In this document: positions 1 to 16,380 of the stretch, one piece after another
Position numbering within the stretch: the stretch's first letter is position 1
Layout: the number at the start of each line of letters is the position of its first letter
Assembly (NCBI GenBank): GCA_002005505.1
Contig: KV908438.1
Span: forward strand, 232,226-249,725
Source: Botryococcus braunii
Lineage: Eukaryota > Chlorophyta > Trebouxiophyceae
DNA length: 17,500 nucleotides
Direction: 5' to 3'
Translations under genes and position numbers: made by a program
Notes under the pieces: model-generated
Database searches by the model: none
What the model saw: only the letters and a program-made list of their open reading frames with translations
Told to the model about the DNA's origin: nothing

Positions 1-2240
1 TTCTTGTGAAGCGCTTGGACGGTGGTAAGCCAAGGTCGGATTCTAAGAAGCTGTTGCGAATTATCGATGATTGGCAATATTATACCTTACATCAATACCT
101 TCGGAGTGCTGGGCCCTGATAGAGTTGATGCTGTGCACATGGGATCCTACAACATAAGTCTTTGGCGAAGGTTATTGTATGGCCACTGAAGCGACAGAGG
201 TCATACACTTTGTTGGCATGCCAGCCCCCCCCCCCCCTTCTGAATGTTTTTCCCTTTAACACCTTCAACATGTGTACCATCCGGAAAAGGGGGGTGGGGA
301 GAGCAATTTGTATGGTTATGTCTCATGAGAAGGGGACTATAATTTCTCTAATGAAGAACATCTCCGCTCCCATCGTCTATGGGCAGGCCGTGCATTTACA
401 ACCGCAGGAGTCGCTAAATAGCGGATTAATGAAGGAAAAGGAGGCCTCCTTAAGGGCCCTAGGGCCTGCGGAGGCACATGGGCTGAACGGCGTAACCATT
501 GATGGTAAGAGCACAGCTGGGTACGCTCAGACAGGCATAGTTGCGGTAAAACATTCAAGTCATGCCAGGGCCGCAGTGCTTGGGAGCGAAGCAACTCTGT
601 AGTGCGTGGAGGTCTTTAGCGTGCAGAGAGTGGGCATCAGTTTTGTAGGGGTACCCAAGATCACAGACAGCCTTTATCAGGGAGCCAGCCCGGATGGGCC
701 TGTGGATAGTCACGTCAAGAAAACAGTCGCCACGTGCCACCCGTTCAAAACTATGGTCGGTAGGAAGGGACACTAGCGATTATGTGAACTACCGGTTGCT
801 TCGTGTCATCAATGGGAGCCAGGTTCCAACTCCTGAAGTGGTACGGGGTTGGGGACACTCTTTGGACACCTGCAATGCAACGGGGTATTGACAGGTTGGC
901 AACATCAAGCGATGGAGTCCCAACAGGCAATGGACACCCAAAGGTTTGAAAGGCTCAGGCCCCACACGCACACGACTCGGCTGGCTCAACACTGTTGGAG
1001 AGCCATTGCAAGAGCAATCCAATGGAGACACCGGTACGGGGGCAGCCATATTGTGAGCAGAGAGTGTCCCCAGGCCATTGCATGCGGCCTTGGAAGTGTG
1101 GAGAAGTCGCACCCATTTGCAAGCCAGCTGGAGAGAAGATAACTTCAGGGTACCGACATGCTGTAGAAAGGGGTGCATCCTATATGTAATATTTAAGGGC
1201 TTGAAACCCTTGGGCCCAGGTGCCAAGCACCAGCAAAAGCAGAGGTCAGGTTTTAGAGCGATTGACAACTTATTTGAAGCCTTCATACCATGCAGGTTTT
1301 ACAAGGCTGGAGATCTTGTGGCGTGGTGGTCATAAGAACAAAATCATCCCGTAACTCAAGAAGGGGACCCAATGTATCCACGGGATAGGGCTCAACAACA
1401 GGACAGGAAGAATATACGGGATGAGGCTGTCTTCTAGAGCTCAAAAGGAGAGCCCTGAGTGATCCCCACTTGAGAGATCTGGATCGGACCACAGTGGCCA
1501 TCCCCCAGAATAGTCAGATCCGCATGCTCACAAACGGACTTGAGAGCATCATGAAAACGCCCTTGCACTCTCAAACGTTAGAGAGCAGGCCTTGCCCATC
1601 CCGTCGGAAGGCCGGACTGTAAATGTTGATTACAAGGGGCCTCCAATACTCCTATTGCATACTCCATTCTTCCACAGTCATTTGGTGTGGTAGAACCCAA
1701 TAGTTATAATAGTTTCTAGAACATCTTGGCTTCGTACTACATCGTACTGGAATAATTGGCTTCGCACCAGTTTGCCATTTTGTTGAACGGCTGAAAGGTA
1801 TGAAATGCCCAGGGACTCCACGGCACATGCTTATCAGATCCTGCCCTGCTCTGAGACGATGAAACTCGCCAAGACTAGTGGATCTATTCTTTCTTTATGT
1901 GTCTGCATCCGTGTATGTCTGCCTAGCGAATTCGAATATGTTTTTGGCATTGCCCATACACGTGGATATATCTGCACCTCAACTGCTATTATACGTGCAC
2001 CGGCTCCGAAAGCATTCTTTGTAGATGTTAGTAGACGTGTGCATCTACATAGCTTGCAATTCAAGTAGTCTAGAAAACCCGAAAAGAGGGTGGTCCACAT
2101 GTGTGGCTGGCCACAGTAAGACGGATCATTGTGCCATCTCAACTTTGACGTGTGCTGGGAATGCAACATATCATGTCTACGATTTTGGAATGGTCAACAT
2201 TGACAAGGGAACCACTATTCCACCAGTTCGTATACATACA
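1..2240. other. left flank with no recognisable gene
   Basis: No exon here matches a family I recognise. A short plus-strand open frame runs into the window from the left edge (from base 3) and stops at TGA 117-119. It contains motifs such as LLRIIDDWQYYTLHQYL and an internal GGTAAG donor-like site, so it may be the tail of an exon or of a decayed mobile element. Minus-strand open frames at 555-773, 789-1286 and 1283-1501 look somewhat protein-like but carry no motif I can name, and stops separate them. A 13-base poly-C run sits at 225-237. The rest appears to be unique intergenic sequence. Confidence 0.5.
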
Positions 2241-2250
2241 CCACTGGTTC

Positions 2251-2376
2251 GTGTATACAGTACTGTTAACACTAGTGTTAACACTGTATACATTAGTGTT
2301 AACACTGTATACATTACTAGTGTTAACACTGTATACATTACGTTTATACGTATATACAGTGTTAACACTGTATTCG
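2251..2376. repeat. cluster of GTTAAC-centred palindromic repeats
   Basis: GTTAAC occurs five times, at 2265, 2277, 2298, 2322 and 2361. Four of the five copies lie in the 12-bp perfect palindrome AGTGTTAACACT, followed by TGTATAC or TGTATTC. The repeated unit is roughly TAGTGTTAACACTGTATACAT with a spacing of 21-24 bp in the core. Left and right arms (GTATACAG... and ...CTGTATAC) also make the whole cluster an imperfect larger inverted repeat. It could be a cruciform-forming element, a MITE-like core or a multi-site protein-binding cluster. The sequence does not decide which. Confidence 0.8.
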
Positions 2377-2408
2377 TCACCTTACGTTACAATTAGTGCT
2401 GTAGGGTA

Positions 2409-3250
2409 ATTGCCAAGGCGGGGACTTTTCCAGGCAATATTTATTTTCAGGTTGCCACCGCGCGGCAACTTCGACTTGAATCATTGTTTTTTGGGTTGCC
2501 ATCTTGGCAACTTAAAGAGGTCATTGTCAGTTTTTACGTTGTTGGCCAGTGTCCCTAGGGCACTGCAAACTTGGATAAACGGCAAGGGATGGGCATAATG
2601 ACACCCTTTCTTTTTTGTTTGCATGTTTGACACATAAAGTTATAAAAATCATAGGATAAAGTCATGAAGATCCTTCTTGCAGGCCTGCAAGAACAAACCC
2701 TCATTATTCAGTCTTCATTGCACCGAAGCGAACCACGCGAACCAATTTCACCGTTACCATCCTTTTTCTACTAGACACCTTCCTCAGGCTCAAAACACTG
2801 AGAAGTCAGTCTCGGGTACAGCAGTTGATGGGCCAGCACATTGGTCCATCACTCGGCCCTATCCCCTTCGATCCTTTGGAGCTAATTAGAGCTTATAAGA
2901 AATGGACAAGGCCTCACAGTACGGAAAATTCCGTTGAAGTCTTGAGGCGAACTGCATCATTAAGATGCGCCTCCCCCAACAAGGTGTGGGGTCGTGTCCA
3001 AACAAAAAACATGCAAGAGAAAGCTGAAACCTGGCAACTAGCCCCCATAACCAAATAATTTCAAGTTGCCACTCTGCAACTCCTAGTCAATACTAATGAA
3101 TCTCTGCTTGCCGCTGGTGGCAACTCTAGGCCATTAGGGTTAAATTAAAACTGCCGAATTTGGCAAAACCCCTCGAGGGCTGAAAATATTTAATATTGCC
3201 AATTTTCTCGGAAATAAATATTAAAAATTGGCGATTTGGCAACAAGTCGC
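2409..3250. repeat. dispersed TTGCC...GGCAA inverted-repeat hairpins
   Basis: Short hairpins with TTGCC/GGCAA-type arms recur. GTTGCC-N7-GGCAAC is at 2451-2468 and GTTGCC-N5-GGCAAC at 2495-2511. GTTGCC with a shortened right arm (GCAAC) is at 3065-3080, TTGCC-N6-GGCAA at 3108-3123, TGCC-N6-GGCA at 3152-3165, and a wider ATTGCC/GGCAAT pair at 2409-2438. A longer AT-rich pair (ATTGCCAATTTT with AAAATTGGCGAT) is at about 3197-3236. The arms resemble RFX-type half sites, but the spacers are longer than the classical site allows. No gene is visible in this stretch. Confidence 0.6.
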
Positions 3251-4374
3251 CACTAATCGTAACAATTGTACACCAACCATACATGTATGCTGCCATTGCA
3301 GTTTTCAAGATGCATGTGCCGATTGGGTTTCATTGATTTCACCTTCGTTGCCGCTCCTGCGCCTGTGCACAACATATATGCCCCCAACCTCCAGTATGCA
3401 GTGCTTTGTGCACAGACTGGGGCCTGCACGTTCAGAAATCTTCCGAGAAATGTAATCTTCCCACCTCAGCTCCACTGCTTATCCTAACACAAATGCGTGG
3501 CTCCAAAAAATGTGGATCTGCAAATGCGTGTGCCGGCTACAGAAAACATGATCCGTCACGGCACATATGGCCTATGTTAAACTGAAACTCTTGACGGGCA
3601 GGGCTGACGTCGAGACTATGCATGCCGCACTTGATTGATGGGGCGACTGTATCCTGGTTCCATTTCCTTAAGTATTAACTAAGTCCCATTCATAAGCTCC
3701 TCGCTCGACGTCGTGTCGATGTGCATTACGCATTAAATCATTAAATCATGAATCATCATTGAATCATTGAATCATTTCAATTACGCAATGAAAAATCGAA
3801 TGATGTTGCTGCAACAGTCCCTTCGAATGAGCATATTCCATAATGCTCGGGAGCTGTGCAAAAGACGAAAAAAGCAAGCCGACCCTATCGCAATTGATGC
3901 TTATGACTTGCTCTAAAGGCCAACAGCAGTGCCCATGTAAAATTTGCACTCTGGTTGCCCGTGCTAGGGTGATGTCACAAGACATCTTCAGTAAAACTGC
4001 ACATCTTGCAGGACTCTCTGCGATGAACTGGCATGGCGCACTATTTGCCTGGCCGGCTCAGGACCCTAAGAGGCTTCAAGGCGATCGGGCTGCAGAATTG
4101 TTTTCTTTGAAGACTGTTGTTCATCCCTGCAGCCGGGAGGCTACTCCCTGAAAGATTGTTTTCATCTAAAAAATTGAAGCCCTCTGGTTCTTCTGATGCC
4201 TAGTTGAGCAACTAGGCATGTAGCTTTGCGTTGCGCATCCTGCAAATGTCGGTGTGCGTGCCAGTAGCGTTTTGAGTGCAGTTATCTAAGGGACATGCTC
4301 CTAATTCTCCAAAAGTCTCGTTGAGGAACCCGAGTCCATCCATGTGCGAAAAGGTGGGAGCACGGATAAAGGGA
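3251..4374. other. intergenic stretch without a supported gene
   Basis: I see no conserved domain here. A plus-strand ATG-started open frame of 102 codons (3843-4151) has several Cys, Lys and Gln residues but no family motif and no convincing splice signals. A small AT-rich array of AATCATT-type repeats lies at about 3733-3778. The stretch ends at the (AC)n microsatellite. Confidence 0.5.
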
Positions 4375-5374
<1,000 letters not shown>

Positions 5375-8004
5375 TCAGGCTGCACACGTTGACGTGATGC
5401 TTAGGATAGCCATATTCACTTCCTCATCATAGACACTCAGCGGGAAATTGGTTTTGGCTTGGCGTCTTTTTCCAATTATGAGAGCTCTGTCATATGCATG
5501 TGCAGCCTCTTCCTCTGTGCTGTATATGCCGAGAGACACCTGCAGAAAAACAACCTTTCCATCGTTTGGATACGGCAGGCACACGTTTTTGTTTCCATTA
5601 ACAACTGCTGCAGATGCGACGCTTGAAGGGCCGCTAGACGCTCCTAAAGCCACATATCGGCAAAAATACTTCACAAAACAAGCGTTACTCAACCGAATTT
5701 GGATATGGTCTTTCATTCATGGGGTAAATGGGTTTAATCATTCATTCCTTTTCCTTTCCATGTCTTTTGCTAAGGAGGTTCGTCACAGAAATGCAGAAAC
5801 CTACGACAGATTGCAGAAACCTAGGCAGAGCCCGCTTCTTTTGGAAGCAAAGTGATGCTATCAGTAATACCAACGGTTAAGGACCCACATTTTTCCTTCC
5901 TCGGAACGCTCCTACGCGGGCTTCCCAGCGGTTGTCCTCTCCAGAGACGCCACGGTACCGGGAGCGGCCTCGAGAGAATGCACTGCTGTTTCTCCGCACC
6001 AGGGCCACAACCTCTTCCTGTGTCCAGGTTGTTCTTTCTGTCACTTTATCCGTCATTGTAGGTGGACAAGTTGGTTAGAAGAGGTCTGTACTGTCCCAGA
6101 AAGAAGCACAGGCAAGGCCCACAAACATAGACGGTCATACATTGGGGTGGGGTGAGGTGATGTGAGAACACAATAAGCACATACTTGACAGGGTTAGAGC
6201 GTAGACAAAGCAGCCCAAGGTTTACGCAGCTCACTCGCTATGTAAGCAGGGGTTTGGCACATTGACATGACCAGGAGAATGGCACGACCAACTTGCATGT
6301 TGACAGGCGCAAACCTTCGGTTTGTCCCGGACTGCCTCCAGCTGCTCAGCATATACTTGGGCGGGATAGTTTGTGGGCACATGTGTACCCTTGCAGGCTA
6401 GAGCGGCCAGATCATATGCGTGCGCAGCATCTATTTCGCTGTCAAAGCCTCCGAGATAGATTTGCTTGCCCTCTAACCATAGTGACGCTTCCCATCTCTG
6501 CGTCAGCCTGTACCGTTGCAGTTCTCATCAGCATCATCTGGAACGACTCTAGGGGCCTCTTCAAGGGGGTGGGGGGAGGGGTGAGACTGTAATACAGCGG
6601 TTGCATGGGTAGCACTCAACTGGACCTTTCCATTGTTCCTGTCTTGCACCGTTGGATCATATAACACATTGGTTCCTGTCTTGCACTGCTTGCCAGGTGT
6701 CAGGTTCGCTGGGTTTGAGTCAAGTGATCACAGGATGTTCAGAAAGACTATAATCTTGTACTGCAGGAGGTCTCAGGGAATTGTAATCACACGAGCGCAA
6801 GTGCAAACGCGCTTATCAAAAGGGCCCGGCATTGCAACAAATGAGCATATGCCTGCGGGTTAAACGTACAAACATCCGGGGCATTAAATATCTGGCACGA
6901 TGCACATATGTTGCTCTGCGGCTCTACTGCAATGCTTGCTTCCTGACCAACTTCAGGCATCACTCATCAGGAAAACACACCTGTGATGGCTGACTCCCCG
7001 GTACGGCGACGAGCGGCTAGTTCGTTGTGGTGAAACTTTTGTAGAGGTTGTCTTGATGCGGCCCACACCATTGGACTTGTTGCTCCTTTGAGAGGCAGGT
7101 CGCGCCATCTTTGGAGATCGTCTTCCGTAGGCTGAGGACCGAGCAGACGAATTTTTATCATCCATCATAATGTTGGGCCGACACTAGGCCAGAGAGATCG
7201 AGTCCGTGTCACAGATGGATGATTATGATGGACTACAAATGCATACCACGGGCGCAGTGCTTCAAATGAGGATCCCACCAGGAGCTCCCTAGTCAAGAGT
7301 TGTTTAAAACAGCTACCTGAGAAAGTTAGGAGGTTTGGGAAGTGCCTTTGTTGGTAGGACTAGGAGGAGCAGACTCCTCTGATGAAGATGATGGCAGATC
7401 AGATTGTGGCGACAGAGGGATTTCATCCAACAGAAGATGAGGTTGTGGTGACTCTGGTGCGTCAAAGGACCATACTGTATGTAGCACATTGATCGGGACA
7501 TCCACATCCAGGAAGTCCCAAGCGAAGGTGTCCTCAATATCTAGCTGCTCATCGGGAGGCAAGGTCTTCACATACATCCCTTAGCGAATCATTAACTTTG
7601 TATAGTTTGTCAGGCAAAAGCATTGCCTGTTTTGCCTGATAGCTTCCCTGCCCAGAGGCCTTTCTGTCTGTCACATCCTGAACCACTTGGCCTAAAGCTA
7701 TGCAGATACGTATTCCAGGGCATGACAAGATCTTAATAGCTTTATTCCCGGTTGTTATTCGTGATTCATATCCTCGGGTCTTCATAGGACCACATCCCCC
7801 TTCCAAGGTACTACCGGACGAATACTCCCAACGTCCCAGAGTACCAAACCCCACCAATGGATATAGAACTGTACCAGGAGCAGTTAGAGTGCAAACCTGT
7901 GGGTAATTGAAGATCGCAGATGGTTCTTCGCAAACGCCATTGAGCCACATGTCGAACTCAAGGTCGTCGATGTTGAGGTTGACCAAAGGGTTTTGGAGAT
8001 CCAT
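5375..8004 (-). CDS. AP2/ANT-type transcription factor with two AP2 domains
   Basis: Nuclear DNA-binding transcription factor of the AP2/ERF superfamily, double-AP2 (ANT-like) class. Proposed minus-strand exons are 8004-7897, 7544-7317, 7183-6981, 6507-6315, 6017-5889 and 5539-5375 (TGA), all with GT donors and AG acceptors in matching phase. Domain 1 runs from SPYRGVSHHR (end of exon 3) through WEASLWLEGKQIYLGGF and AHAYDLAAL to PTNYP. The linker KEEVVALVRRNSSAFSRG is the diagnostic ANT-type linker and has the length I expect for the family. Domain 2 runs SRYRGVSGEDNRWEARVG, then LGIYSTEEEAAHAYDRA to KTNFP. Exons 1-2 are acidic and Ser/Pro-rich, like an activation region. Domain 1 lacks the insertion usual in land-plant ANT proteins. 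Exon 2 contains TAA at 7328-7326 before its best donor, so the N-terminal join is unresolved. Starting instead at the ATG at 7168 would give 224 residues with both domains. Target genes cannot be inferred. Confidence 0.85.
7317..7544 (-). other. AP2 exon 2: phase-0 cassette with an in-frame stop
   Basis: The acceptor GATGAGCAG precedes 7544 and the best donor, CAG|GTAGCT, follows 7317. The exon reads LDIEDTFAWDFLDVDVPINV and continues through a Ser/Pro/Glu-rich stretch, but codon 73 is TAA (7328-7326), three codons before the donor. Both ends are phase 0, as are exon 1's donor and exon 3's acceptor. Inclusion would give a 108-residue protein without AP2 domains. Skipping would give 265 residues. 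An internal phase-0 donor ACA|GTATGG after 7476 would give 288 residues. A base error or a disabling allele is also possible. Confidence 0.55.
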
Positions 8005-9050
8005 GGAAGAAAATAATGTAATAAAGAATAAGAGACTCACGGAAAGTGCAATTTAGTTGTCTATGCTCGAGAATTGATGTTTGTTTGACTGCTCGTGGTG
8101 CGTAACGCTGGCGACAACTGGGAGAGTTCGAACAGAGTTGTGGAGTGTAGTCTCTGATTTGTGTATTAATGAACACTTCTGTGTTGTATACGAAGTGATC
8201 GGTGTTTATCAGGAAGCGACGGTAAGTCAGATCAGATCTGAGAATGCGGAGGATGGCCGGCGTTGACTGGGTCCAGATCGACATGCCCGTGTACCCAGGG
8301 TACGACAGGCCCCTAAAGAATCCCCTACGGGTGGCCCGAATAGCTCAGCTGGAATCGGGCGGGTGGCACCCGACTGTCAGAACCGAATGGCCCCCAGTAA
8401 GCCTACGGGGCCCCCAATAATGGCAACGATAGAATCTTCTAGTCTTGGACGGAGATGGTAGGGTTGGGTGAGGGTTTTGCGAGGGTTTTGAGTACTTAAG
8501 GGTTGTACATTGTAAGGGTTTCGGTGGGGTTGGAGGATGGCAGATTAGGGTTCAGGCGGGGGGGTTTTTTGGGAGTATTCAAGGGGTAGAATTGGCCCGT
8601 ATGGCAGGTCCAGGCGGTACAAGGGGAGCACACGCGGGGGAATACAATGCGTTGAGATCCCAAACTTATGGTGGAGCGATCTTTTGATTATTGACCCGTG
8701 CGAACAGGGTCCCAAAGCGCTTGGGGGTTTGGGGACGCCCGAGGGGGTGTGGGGTTTCTGGAGGGCCAGATAGGGTCCGCGGGCTTGGGAGGGTTTCCTT
8801 TTAGAAGCCCTCACCTCCACAGTCGCGCCCCCCACAATCTGGCGGGGTTTGCTCGGGGTACCCGCTTACCCTAGCAGAAAACGTGCGAGTGTGCCAAATG
8901 GCGTCAGCACGCTTAATTACGGGCTATTAACGAAGTGTAGATGCCATAAACCATTTAGTCATGCTCTATACGTAGTGGTATATGGTTTACATCAACGGAA
9001 ACCAGGGAGTTTTGTCTTATAGCAAACCACAAAAGAGTTTGACTACAGGA
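8005..9050. other. intergenic region upstream of the AP2 gene
   Basis: This should contain the AP2 promoter on the minus strand, but I see no clear TATA box. At 8341-8352 is TAGCTCAGCTGG, a match to a tRNA A-box, inside a small GCCCGA/TCGGGC hairpin; no B-box or cloverleaf follows. Between about 8455 and 8600 the plus strand is rich in GGGTTTT/GGGTTT-type words and G runs, but not in a regular telomere array. No supported gene is present. Confidence 0.5.
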
Positions 9051-9054
9051 AGGG

Positions 9055-9688
<634 letters not shown>

Positions 9689-9907
9689 CTTATATCTTAA
9701 AAAAAACATCGGGGGTTAAACCCAGATGTAATTTGGGTCCTTGAATGGTGGGCTGGTCTTTTTTATTCCACTCTTGTGAAAGGAGAAAGAATTACACACC
9801 CACAGCCTGTCTCACATGTGTCTCATATGAGTCATATGATATGAGTGTTGATATGGGGGGAGTGTTGATAAGGCGGGTAGAGCCCAAAAGCGGAAAGGGA
9901 CGAAATG

Positions 9908-9915
9908 TCACGTGA
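9908..9915. promoter_or_regulatory. palindromic TCACGTGA (G-box/E-box core)
   Basis: The CACGTG core is embedded in an 8-bp palindrome about 380 bp upstream of the VTI1 start codon. A second CACGTG lies at 10177-10182, about 110 bp upstream. Such cores bind bHLH or bZIP factors in plants and animals. Their role here is inferred from position only. Confidence 0.35.
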
Positions 9916-9922
9916 TCGGATG

Positions 9923-9951
9923 ATTCAGAGTGCGCGCCGCGCACTCTGAAT
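9923..9951. repeat. perfect 29-bp palindrome
   Basis: Two 14-base arms (ATTCAGAGTGCGCG and its exact complement) flank a single C. The centre is GC-only and the outer part AT-richer. It lies between the LINE remnant and the VTI1 start, 15 nt after the palindromic CACGTG site start, so it could be a dimeric protein-binding site or a hairpin in the upstream transcript. Confidence 0.9.
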
Positions 9952-10105
9952 GCCGCCGCAGTGCGCGGCCTAGGAAGGAAGGCATATAATGAAGCCCGAG
10001 TTCAACTGACACGGGGTTGGAGTCTCCAACTCGGAGAGACCTGGACCTGGGCAGTACGCGTGTTCCTCACTGCTATTGGGTCCACAAGGCGCTGGGGCTA
10101 ATGGA

Positions 10106-10183
10106 ATGAGCCGCAGTGTTGGCATTGTGCTAAGAAAGGCTATGGCTTCGTGCAAGATCTTAAAAATAAGGCTTTGCACGTGA
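10106..10183 (+). other. possible upstream ORF in the VTI1 leader
   Basis: An ATG at 10106 opens a 25-codon frame (begins MSRSVGIVLRKAMASCKILK) that ends at TGA 10181-10183, about 110 nt before the VTI1 ATG. Near its end CAC|GTGAGT is also a good donor sequence, so part of the leader could be an exon with a 5' UTR intron. The transcription start is unknown, so its presence in the mRNA is unproven. Confidence 0.25.
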
Positions 10184-10293
10184 GTTTGTACGCTCGGGGC
10201 CAGCGAAGGGAATCGGGTGCCCAGCTCGTCGCAAAGAACATTGGCTTCAATATCATTCCCCTAGACACCACGACAGAATTGTTGGCCGTTTGA

Positions 10294-14727
<4,434 letters not shown>

Positions 14728-15138
14728 TGCCTTCCCCAAGGTTTAAGCTTAGGAGCTCCCTATTTCTGGTCTTTGGTAGTCTCTTCGCAGGCTGGCCTTG
14801 CTCCATGAGGCATGGACAGGACGTCCCCCCCCCCCCCCCCTTTCCCACAGCTGCACCCAATTCACTGACAGTCACACGGCCCAACCATGGACACATGCAG
14901 TACATATGGAGACACATGTGCACCTGCCATGGTTGCATGGCAACACCTGTGCTGCCCTCTCTCAAGCTTGGGTAGACCGCATGCAGGTTTCAGAGCAGTG
15001 TTCCTCATTCCATCTGGCAAATTGCTCGGTGGTTGTAAGGGCCTTGTTACCCCACAGTAGGGTTCTGGAGCACTGTTACTCTCTTACATCTTTTACCCTG
15101 TTGCACATGCTTAATTTTTTTTCTGCGTGCTACTCTTA
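14728..15138 (+). other. VTI1 3' flank / probable 3' UTR
   Basis: Non-coding sequence after the VTI1 stop. CAACCATGG (14882-14890) and CCATGGTTG (14927-14935) can form a 9-bp stem with an internal short ACATGTG-type pair. TGTAA at 15034-15038 matches the green-algal polyadenylation signal and would give a 3' UTR of a little over 300 nt. Both roles are inferred. Confidence 0.35.
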
Positions 15139-15677
15139 TTAGTCGAAAAGCAAAGACCTCCCAAGAGACGCCCCTGAATACAAAGTCGTGTGCAAGGTAG
15201 TGGGCTTGTTCGGCTGGTAGCTTGGGAAGTAGCCTGGGGGGAGAAGGGGGGGGGGGGCGTGTGGTGGAATGCGCCTCGTTCTGAAATGAGATTGGTTTTC
15301 ATGAATGACCGCTGCTAGACTTTGCCTCAATGCATCGGAGATCACCTGATGAACATCGAGGGGGGATGCGACATGGCATGTGGTCCTTCTGGTTTGCCTG
15401 AAGTGGCACCAAGGGCATTGGCTAAGCTGTAATGAGCGTGTTTATTTCTGGGCAAGTCCATGAAAGGCGTTGGGGTTGCGAGTTGAATGGGTACAATGAA
15501 GGAGGCAGATGTGGAATTTGTGCGTATCCAAGTCGTGATGTGAAACGAACAAGGCCAACCGGACGGTTGTGCTTGATGACTCTGTGGGCTGCCATCGGGC
15601 TGTGGGGTAAGTGGAATAGGGTTAAGTCTTTCAGATACATAGGCTTGACGTATGCCTAATCGTAACTTACATGTCAA
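15139..15677 (-). other. possible minus-strand exons, unassigned
   Basis: A strong acceptor-like tract (TATTCCACTTACCCCACAG, ends at 15604) and another (TTCATCAG before 15345) on the minus strand precede open frames. The distal frame ends at 15139 with VISDALRQSLAAVIHENQSH at its start and a Pro-rich tail ending GASLGRSLLFD. The proximal frame (down to 15342) is Ser/Thr/Pro-rich. No known domain is visible and the plus strand is also open here, with a GGTAAGT donor-like site at 15605. If real, this gene converges on VTI1. Confidence 0.2.
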
Positions 15678-15679
15678 AT

Positions 15680-16156
15680 GGTGGAAGGATTCCCACGTTG
15701 CCCTTAGAGTGTTTTACAACTTCCGGTCCATGCAATGCCAAGCATTGTGAGCTTGAAATGTCTGTGTGCCTTAGAGAAAACCAGCAGGGTTGAAGCTTTA
15801 TTTATGTGGTTGTGACCGGGGACCACCTAGTAGGTAGGTAAGATAAAAGGGTTGGAAGTCGAGTAAACCTGTAAACGGAGACTGAGGGTGACACGTGGCA
15901 ACATATATTGTTGGGCATTAAATATGCGTCCTCACAATTTTAGGTTTAATCAATTTTTTGGGGATTCTCTAAGCTTCGTGATCGAGCCCACCTGTCCGAT
16001 GGCTGGGATTCAATCTTGCTTTTGATGAGCAGTCTAGGAAGTAGTATCGCCAGAAAATAGTAATTTGTCAGAGTTTCAACACCCAGCCGCGTGGCTTTCT
16101 GGACCAATTCCTGGACGGTTGTGCAGATGAACTTGCACACGCACATCTCTGCGTAT
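15680..16156. other. intergenic, nothing recognised
   Basis: No gene, domain or clear repeat is visible. The sequence is AT-richer than its surroundings between about 15900 and 16070. Confidence 0.5.

Positions 16157-16380
<224 letters not shown>

Noticed and set aside
3843..4151. 102-codon ATG-started open frame as a gene
   Set aside because: No domain, no supporting splice or promoter context, and its length is within chance expectation for this window.
7317..7328. Alternative genetic code with TAA read as glutamine in AP2 exon 2
   Set aside because: All glutamines in the VTI1 exons use CAA or CAG, and VTI1 ends at TAG at the expected place after its anchor. A splice explanation is simpler.
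8334..8400. tRNA gene or tRNA-derived SINE suggested by the A-box match TAGCTCAGCTGG
   Set aside because: No B-box GGTTCGANTCC follows at the right distance, and no D-arm, anticodon arm or acceptor pairing forms a cloverleaf. The GCCCGA arm pairs locally instead.
8455..8600. Interstitial telomere array
   Set aside because: The GGGTTTT/GGGTTT words are irregular in spacing and sequence and never form a tandem array.
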